Source: Phymorhynchus buccinoides (lineage: Eukaryota > Mollusca > Gastropoda > Neogastropoda > Raphitomidae). From it: 64,000 nt of DNA. The notes beneath the pieces are model-generated. The model did no database searches. It had not been told where the DNA came from and was given only the letters and a program-made list of their open reading frames with translations. Positions 14,501 through 24,700 of the stretch are shown in pieces (the first letter of the stretch is position 1; each line of letters begins with the position of its first letter). The translations under genes and the position numbers were made by a program. The stretch spans positions 48,997,491 through 49,061,490 of the forward strand of contig CM065700.1 in the NCBI GenBank assembly GCA_017654935.2, read 5' to 3'.

Positions 14501-17500
14501 TAAACATTGGTGGGTGTGTTATTCAAAATCACAAAACACATTAAGTTGACAGATTGTTGGGCCACTGTTTGCTGCCAGGCATTCAAGGCAATGCTTTCTC
14601 ATGCTCTGGAACAGTCTCCTGAAGATTTCCTAGAGGATTAATGTTTTTTCCCAACCGTTACAATGGTGCAGGCTTAAATTGAAAAAGCGCCAGCGTTGGG
14701 CAGATTTTAACCTCCAAAATGACTGCGCGTCTCCACTGAGCACATTTTGTGCAAGATCACCTTCACATCCACGAAACCCAGACCATTTTCAATTAATTAT
14801 CCCACTATGCCTTGCAGGAAACTGGTCCAACACATTTTCAACTGTTCTATGACTATTGTTGTGACTTTTGGACATTGCACCCATTGATGTCCGTCTTCTC
14901 TGGCAATCACGTGACGTTTAAAAATTAATTTAGTCTTCCATTTTATGTTCAAGGAATAACATACTTTTGTTCTCAAATTGAATAGAACTTATAATTTGGT
15001 TGTTGAACCCATGGTGATCTCACAAAACTGAGAAGCAACATTGTGCTGTTCTCTGGAAACACATAGGGCTATGATTATTTTCATAAAACTAAAAGAAGCA
15101 CACTTTGAGATTGAGGGATGTAGACATGAAGGGTGTCTACAGTACAGCTTTGCCTAAATGTGGAGCTGGATTGTTTGATTCAATGTGGAGCTGGATTGTT
15201 TGATTCAATGTGGAGCTGGATTGTTTGATTCAATGTGGAGCTGGATTGTTTGATTCAATGTGGAGCTGGATTGTTTGATTCAATGTGGAGCTGGATTGTT
15301 TGATTCAATGTGGAGCTGGATTGTTTGATTCAATGTGGAGCTGGATTGTTTGATTCAATGTGGAGCTGGATTGTTTGATTCAATGTGGAGATGGATTGTT
15401 TGATTCAATGTGGAGCTGGATTGTTTGATTCAATGTGGAGCTGGATTGTTTGATTCAATGTGGAGCTGGATTGTTTGATTCAATGTGGAGCTGGATTGTT
15501 TGATTCAATGTGGAGCTGGATTGTTTGATTCAATGTGGAGCTGGATTGTTTGATTCAATGTGGAGCTGGATTGTTTGATTCAATGTGGAGCTGGATTGTT
15601 TGATTCAATGTGGAGCTGGATTGTTTGATTCAATGTGGAGCTGGATTGTTTGATTCAATGTGGAGCTGGATTGTTTGATTCAATGTGGAGCTGGATTGTT
15701 TGATTCAATGTGGAGCTGGATTGTTTGATTCAATGTGGAGCTGGATTGTTTGATTCAATGTGGAGCTGGATTGTTTGATTCAATGTGGAGCTGGATTGTT
15801 TGATTCAATGTGGAGCTGGATTGTTTGATTCAATGTGGAGCTGGATTGTTTGATTCAATGTGGAGCTGGATTGTTTGATTCAATGTGGAGCTGGATTGTT
15901 TGATTCAATGTTGCAAATCACATCTGCTTGGTTTGTTTCCATCTACTCTCTCCAGGAGTGTTCAGACATGATGAAATGTGTGGTAAACATTTACAAGACG
16001 GAATGTGCCGATATGCATGTGTGTGGACTCCGGGTATCCAGTGATGTCCCGAGGCCCCGGTCATAGGCCATTGACCTATTCAAATTTAAAATGTCATATT
16101 GTGTTCTCCCGTCATGACAAATGTCTGGTTAAATTTTTAACACTGGCGCGCTTTGTCTTATTGATTTCTGCAAGAGCCAGGACGTTGTCCTATTGAATTC
16201 TCTCGTCTCAGGACAGTTTGTCCTGTCACTTTTCGATCCTCGGTGCATCACTGACTGTATGTAAGTGCTTTGAATTTTGGAGGGTAAAAAAATGTTTTTA
16301 TGAGTTTGGTCAGCGTTTCAGCTGGACAAAGGATTTTATAATGAACTGAAGATTTTCTCGATTTAACAATGGTGTTGTTTTTGTTTCTTCATGTTTATAA
16401 AATACGTTTTTACTCTTGTTTTCTAATAATCCTTGTTATTGAATGTTTTATCTCCCCAACTATCTCCTGTCTACTTTAACCCATTTTGTGCATTGTCTGC
16501 CTGCACAAATCAGCATTTTGTTTTAAGGTCAATTGTTTTTATGATTAATTTTCCAACTTGTAGCACGCTAGGAAGTTTTACAATTCAGTCCATGGTTGGG
16601 TGTATGAGATAAAGAATGAATAAAATTCGTAATATATACGTTTTTAAAGCGGGCGTTTGGGTGTTTTCCTTGTGTGTTATTGAATATTGATGTGTGACAC
16701 AGACACATTATACTGGACACACCGGGACAGATAGAGGTGTTCACCTGGTCAGCTTATTGAATATTGATGTGTGACACAGACACATTATACTGGACACACC
16801 GGGACAGATAGAGGTGTTCACCTGGTCAGCTTATTGAATATTCATGTGTGACACAGACACATTATACTGGACACACCGGGACAGATAGAGGTGTTCACCT
16901 GGTCAGCTTATTGAATATTCATGTGTGACACAGACACATTATACTGGACACACCGGGTCAGATAGAGGTGTTCACCTGGTCAGCTTATTGAATATTGATG
17001 TGTGACACAGACACATTATACTGGACACACCGGATCAGATAGAGGTGTTCACCTGGTCAGCTTATTGAATATTGATGTGTGACACAGACACATTATACTG
17101 GACACACCGGGACAGATAGAGGTGTTCACCTGGTCAGCTTATTGAATATTGATGTGTGATACAGACACATTATACTGGACACACCGGATCAGATAGAGGT
17201 GTTCACCTGGTCAGCTTATTGAATATTGATGTGTGACACAGACACATTATACTGGACACACCGGATCAGATAGAGGTGTTCACCTGGTCAGCTTATTGAA
17301 TATTGATGTGTGACACAGACACATTATACTGGACACACCGGATCAGATAGAGGTGTTCACCTGGTCAGCTTATTGAATATTGATGTGTGACACAGACACA
17401 TTATACTGGACACACCGGATCAGATAGAGGTGTTCACCTGGTCAGCTTATTGAATATTGATGTGTGACACAGACACATTATACTGGACACACCGGATCAG

Positions 17501-18730
17501 ATAGAGGTGTTCACCTGGTCAGCTTATTGAATATTCATGTGTGACACAGACACATTATACTGGACACACCGGGACAGATAGAGGTGTTCACCTGGTCAGC
17601 TTCAGGCTCCATCATCACCGAATCACTGGTCAGTTGGGTGCATGTCAGTGTGCATGGGAGAGAGTGGCCATAAGCGCTTAGAGCTAAACGGTGAAGCGCT
17701 ATATAAATTTTCTTAGCCCTTTCGCCGCCAGCCATTTTTCAGCAACAAAATTCCATTAATCTTACCTGGATAGAGACAAAATCTGTCTGTTATGTTCGGT
17801 ATTCCTCTGTGACATGTATAACATTAGGCCTATCCTTGCCTCCCAAAACTACGAAAATAGGGTCTTCGGATAACAGGCCCTGATTTGATGCTTTTTAGTG
17901 ACATGGGTGTTAAGCCATTGTGGTGCAAAGATGCGACATTGGCGGCGAAAGGGTTAAAGGTGAAGCGCTATATAAATGTTCTTAAATAAATAATATGAGA
18001 GAGTCTGTGTCAGTCAGGCATGGTAGACCTCCACGAATCGCGGAAAATCCGCGAAAGTGAAATTCACATTAACAAAAAAAGCCGGGGTAAAAATTCGCTC
18101 GGGTGCCTAAAAATTACATGCGTTAAAACGTATGCAATCGCTAAACGGAACCGGATGTGAATGACTGAACAAGCAACTTCCCGCCGAAGTTAGCAGTCGT
18201 GCGCGGCCTAGTTCACGCCACACGTTTCCAGATTTGTGATCCTAGTGCTTCTTTTTCTTCTTCTTCTTCTTCATTTTGATGCCCAACTTCATCATTTTAG
18301 TTTGAGTCAACATCTTTCAAATGAAATGCAGAATCGGTTGGATATTCTTCTGCGAAACCCACTTTGCCCCCACTACCATGCCTGGTCAGTGTGTGTGTGT
18401 CACTATGTGTGTCACAGTGTGCATGCGAGAGTATGTGAAAGACAGAGAAAGTGTGTGTGTGTGTGTGTGTGTCTCAGAGGAGAGAGACTTTTTTTTCAAT
18501 TTCCTTGGTTTTCTGTTTATGTTTAGTTTTGTTTAGTTTTGTTCCTGTCGCAATACACAATGCTGTGCAAGTGTCCGGAGGGATAACTCAGCGTCACATG
18601 ATTTAGATTCCAAGAAAGATGGACAAAGAAGATGAGAAATATGAAAAGAGTGGGGAGGGATTGGGAGTGGAACAATCAGAGAAAGGAAGAAACAATTCAC
18701 ATTTTATTAAGTGTGTGTTTGGTGGCTGGC

Positions 18731-18788
<58 letters not shown>

Positions 18789-21700
18789 AGAGAGCAATTT
18801 TGAACTAATTATATCCTAACATTCTCCCTTTCTGTTGTGGATGTTGTTTAGCATTTTAGTTCTTTTCTAATTTCAAGCCTTGTTGTCACTCATGATTGTC
18901 CATCATTTTATTTTAGTTTTGTATACAGTGGAACCTCCCTTATAAGACTTTCAAAAATGAGGTCTTATAAGGGAGGGGTCTTATAAGGGAGGTAATTTTA
19001 ATACTTACAGAGAAGGGCAATGTCTCAGAGAAGTAGGTCTTATGTGGGAGGGAGTCTTATAATGGGAGGTCTTATAAGGGAGGTTCCACTGTATAACTGT
19101 TGGTTGGGGTTTTGGGGTGTGTTTTTTGCTCACAGGCTTCATCGGTGCCAACGGTGGTGGTTTACATCATGGACACGTCACGCAGCGTGAACCCTGTGAC
19201 CTTTATGTCCAACATGCTGTACGCCTGTAGTATTCTGTACAAGACCAAACTGCCTTTCCTCATCGCTATGAACAAGGTCATAATATCAGTAATATTGATC
19301 ATAATAACATGCTGTAGTATATTGTTCAAGACCAAACTGCCTTTCCTCATCGCTATGAACAAGGTAATAATATCAGTAATATTGATCGTAATAACATGCT
19401 GTAGTATATTGTACAAGACCAAACTGCCTTTCCTCATCGCTATGAACGAGGTAATAATATCAGTAATATTGATCATAATAACATGCTGTAGTTCTGTACA
19501 AGACCTTTCCTCATCGCTATGAACAAGGTAATAATATCAGTAATATTGATCATAATAACATGCTGTAGTATATTGTACAAGACCAAACTGCCTTTCCTCA
19601 TCGCTATGAACAAGGTAATAATATCAGTAATATTGATCATAATAACATGCTGTAGTATTATGTACAAGACCAAACTGCCTTTCCTCATCGCTATGAACAA
19701 GGTAATAATATCAGTAATATTGATCATAATAACATGCTGTAGTATATTGTACAAGACCAAACTGCCTTTCCTCATCGCTATGAACAAGGTAATAATATCA
19801 GTAATATTGATCGTAATAACATGCTGTAGTATTCTGTACAAGACCAAACTGCCTTTCCTACTCGCTATGAACAAGGTAATAATATCAGTAATATTGATCA
19901 TAATAACATGCTGTAGTATATTGTACAAGACCAAACTGCTTTTCCTCATCGCTATGAACAAGGTAATAATATCAGTAATATTGATCATAATAACATGCTG
20001 TAGTATTATGTACAAGACCAAACTGCCTTTCCTCATTGTTATGAACAAGGTAATAATATCAGTAATATTGATCGTAATAACATGCTGTAGTATTCTGTAC
20101 AAGACCAAACTGCCTTTCCTCATCGCTATGAACAAGCTGTATTTGTACATACTCCATATCAACAATATATAAAATCCATGATAATAATAATAATAATCCC
20201 CCCATGTTTTCGCCTTGATCCTTTAAAATTTAAAACTGGGAGAAAAAACCATTAAAATCGTAAACAGAGAAAAAGAAATCAGAAACCCTGATACCGTTAG
20301 AAGATTTACATTGTGTGCTTTCAGCATCCTAAATTGCGTTATGCTCTTATTTTTTGTTTTTATTATACAAATTTTTGTTGTGATTCTTTTTTTTCTTCTC
20401 TTTTCAGATTGACATAGTCAGCCACAGTTTTGCGGTGGAGTGGATGCGCGACTTTGAGTCGTTCCAGGAGGCCTTGGAACACGAGACGTCTTACGTGTCC
20501 AACCTGACGCGAAGCATGAGTCTGGTGCTGGATGAATTCTACACACATTTGAGGGTAAATCTCTCTGCTGTGTGGCCTTTCCTAGCTCTGTTTGTCTTTC
20601 TTTGATTGCCTGTCTTTCTCTCAGTCTCTTTTTGTCTCTCTATATGACTCTCTCTCTCTCATTCTCTCTCTCTCAGTATGTCCATTTTTGTCCGTCTTCT
20701 CATCGTCTCTCTCACTAAATTTATGATTGTAGCGTCACGGCAAAAGCGACAAAATATAACGAGTAGTATTCCCCCAATATATATTCGCAGTAATACTGTA
20801 GAAGAAGTCAACACACACAAAGTTTTAAGGATTACTGTTTTCCAGTGTGTCGGTGTGTGTGTACTCTCACTATTTGTTGTTTTACAGTGTGTCGGTGTGT
20901 GTGTACTCTCACTATTTGTTGTTTTCCAGTGTGTCGGTGTGTCTGCAGTCACAGGGGAGGGCATTGAGGAGTTTTTCCAGAAAGTGGACGAGGCAGCAGA
21001 GGAGTATGAGAAGTGAGAATTCACACACACACACCACACACACACACACACAGGCACACACACACACACACACGCACATACTCACGCACACACATACACA
21101 CTCTCACCACACATGCGCATGCACGCACACACATGCACGCACATACACACACACATGCACGCGCACACACACAAACACACACGCACGCACACACACAAAC
21201 ACACGCACATGCACACAAAACGTAGATTGCATTTTGTTATGGTAATTGGTATGCTTGCAATGGATTTATCTGATTTCTCCTTCTTTGTAAGTGTAACGTT
21301 GCTTTCATCTAAAAAAAAAAAAGCAAAAGCTCCATAACAATGTTTATAGCAATATTCTTGCAAAAGGATTTACCAACACATCTTGACTGAAGCCATTGTT
21401 GTTATATTTTTTCGACAGAGAATACCGCCCGATGTATGAGAAACTGAAGGCAGAGAAAGAGGCAGCGGCGCGCCAGGAGCAAGAGCAGCACATGTCTCGC
21501 CTTCACAGCGATTTAGCGGCGGGAGGCAGCAAGGCTGCGTCGGCCTCCTCTGCACAGGGTGGGTGGTTGTCTGCGGCGAGAGGCTGCGCCTTTGTCTTTG
21601 TTAGTTAACTCTTTCTAGTCGTTCCGGCCATATATGTCCGGAATTAATAGATAGCTGTCAGTTTCATGCATTTGCTTCAAGGGAAGTAAATCTGTATGCA

Positions 21701-24700
21701 CACCATACCTTGGTCACTTCTAAACTCGCTTCGCTCCCTTTAGACCACAATTTTGCCTCTGACTGCTTTTGTAGTTTGTTGTGGGGAAACCAATCAGTGT
21801 AGAGAGTTTTTCTATATAAAGTCTATGTATAAAATAATCTGATCTACCACTTCCCTATGTCAGTGTAGAGAGTTTTTCTATATAAAGTCTATGTATAAAA
21901 TAATCTGATCTACCACTTCCCTATGTCTAAACCTGAAGTAAAAACCCGTAATCTTCTTTAATTTCTCCTTTTGTTTATGTCTGTTTTGTTTGTGTGTATG
22001 GCTGGAGTGATTAGTGAGTTTTTTTAATAATTCAAAATCGTTCTGATGCGAATGAGTTAAGTTGTGTCTCTTCACATAGTTACTTTTTTTAAAACAGTTT
22101 GTTCGTAATGGATTATAGGGAGGCGCCGTGGTGTAGTTGGTTAGAGTCGGCGCTCGTAATCCAACGCGTTTGCTAGTGCGCTGGTTCGAACCCAGAACCG
22201 TTGGCGGTGTTGCGTCCTTGGGAAAGATACTTTACTCTTATTTTCCTGGTCCTTGGGATGAGACCTTAAACTGAGGTCCTGTGTGCGAACGCACGCTCAA
22301 GATCTTGTGCACACGTTACTTAAAGCCCATTCCACTATTCTATAGGAGTAGGCCGTGTTGTGCCGGTGGGATGGATGACATGAACTCAGCATGCAAAAAT
22401 GGGTGGCGCTGTACTAGAGCGACGCGCTCTCCTGGTGGGAGCATCCCAAATTTCACAGAGACGAGTTTCTGTGACTGGAAAATACCAACAACAACAAATC
22501 TGAGTAAGGGCTGCAGTATTCTGCAAAGAATGTTTTTTCAATTTTGAATTTAGCAGGAGTGGAGTCCCCTATAGAGGCTATGCATTTTGTGTGTGTGTGT
22601 GCGTATACCCTGATATTTGTAAGTAAAGACTTAAACATATCTAAATTTTTCTTGGCACATTTAGGAAACAAATCAAGAGAAAGAAACAATAAATTTACTG
22701 GCAATAAAATCATCATGTCTAGCAAAGCAGTCTGTATTAACAAAGGATCTCTCAAAAAAATATTTTTGTTCCGTTTCTCGTCAAACAGGCTTGGCCTACA
22801 GCCAGCCAGACAGCATCTATTTGCGCGCAGCTGTTGGCGATGATGACGATGATGATGACGACGACGAAGGCTTGCGGAGAGCAGCAAATAGTGATGGTGA
22901 GGAAAAGACAGAGAAAGAGGCAGTCTGTGTGAAACAGAGTTCCCACAATCTGTTAACACTTGTAACCCCGATTAAAATGATGACTCTACTCCCTGTAACC
23001 ACCAAATTAATGTTGGTAAACTAGGCCTGAAATGGGGTACTTTGTTTAAAAAAATATTAAAAAATAACTACTTGATGGATTGATTTCAAATGTTCAGGGT
23101 TTGTGTATAAATGAAGAATGTTTAACTTGCAATGTTTTTTGTGTTATGTGATATTTTTTATATTGCCATTTTAACTCCAAAATACATAACGAAGTGGGTG
23201 TAGAGGGGCGGTTTTAGACGGCTTGGTAGGAGAAAGTAATGGATGTCATGGGCGGAATCAGGCTATAAGGGGCTTAAAAAGTTTAACCCCTTCACTGCCA
23301 GAGGAAAAGACAGAGACAGAGGCAGTCTGTGTGAAACAGAGTTCCCACAATCTGTTTAACCCCTTCACTGCCAGAGGAAAACAAATTATCGATTTTTTTC
23401 ATTATGAAATTTAAAAGAGATCTGCTACCATGTTAGAATCATTCTGAGAAAATGGTCTGGAGATATACATGTGCCTTTCCTGACTTTTCTAACCCCAAAC
23501 CATCATTCCAGAGCTATGATGTGAAACGTTATGACATCATCAATGACATCACACATCCCATAGTAAACACAGGATGGGCAGGGAAGAGGGTAAAAGGTGT
23601 TTCTTTCTTTTTTCAAAAAAGTTGGACACCACTTTTCCAAAGTCCATGGGTGAAAACTACACAAAATGAACAATTCTGAAAGGCCGGGGTCCAGGGGTAA
23701 TGTCCCCCTGCGGCTGAAGAAAAACCAATTGATTTATGAAGGCATTTTAGTTTGCTTTTTCCACAATTTATACAAATGCTTATTTTAAAGTGTTTGAAAA
23801 ATACAGTAGACACACACAGATCTTGTTTGATAACATTTTGTTAAAAGGGAACTTCGTTTTCTGGTACAATTCACAAGCAGGAAATCCTCGTATAGCAGGA
23901 AACGTTGCACCCATGCAAGTCCTGGAACACGTGGGTTGATAAATTGGGCTATTTTGCTCGCTTGTTCAAATTTTTAATTTTATATCTGCTTTGCATGTGT
24001 GTGTTTGGCCTTTGAATGACCAAATGACCCCGTGGGGATACCGGCGGTCTTTTGCATAAATAGTTCTCCCACCTTCTGGAAGTTCTGTGCTTGTAACTTC
24101 CTCTAATCTGTCACTTTCTTTGACTCTGCCTTTTCCCTTTGCTTACTGTCATCTACTATCTTTCTGCCTTACCGGTCCATTCTCCTGCCTTTTTTCAAGA
24201 AACACTTTCAAAAAGATTTCCTCAAGCCGAAGTCGGACATGCTGGGTCTAATTATTTCTTACTTAGGTGCATAATGGCAGCATGACGCATCTGCACTCAT
24301 AATTGACAGGAAACTGTCTGAGCGATCAAAGAAGAAGAGTGACCAAATGATTTATTAATTTTTTTCACTTTTTTTTGGGGGGGAGGTGAGGGTGTATGTG
24401 TTTACTGTTCTTGATTTTGTTGTTGCGGTTATTTTTTTATAAAAAAATGTTGGTTTTTCTTTATTGTTTTATTTTATTAATGCTGCTTAAAGCTGTCATT
24501 CATTGTGATTGTGAGACATGAAACGGACTATTCCTGTTCAGAAATTAATTTTTCACAGCAAGTTTAGCGCTTTGACAGGAAAGTCTCTAATTTATCAGTA
24601 ATCATTTTCATTACTTAAGGCTCCTGGAGGGGATACCGGGGGTCTTTTGTATAAATAGTTGCCCCACCTTCTGGAAGTTATGTGCTTGTAACTTCCTCTA

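Noticed and set aside
19100..20172. Open frames of 140-230 codons on both strands over the 87-bp array
   Set aside because: They are the exon 7 donor-end repeat read through; period 87 is a multiple of three, which keeps frames open. Only the part 19136-19276 is supported as coding.
22119..22193. Functional tRNA gene
   Set aside because: A and B boxes are good, but no full cloverleaf with an anticodon stem was found, and a long SINE body follows.
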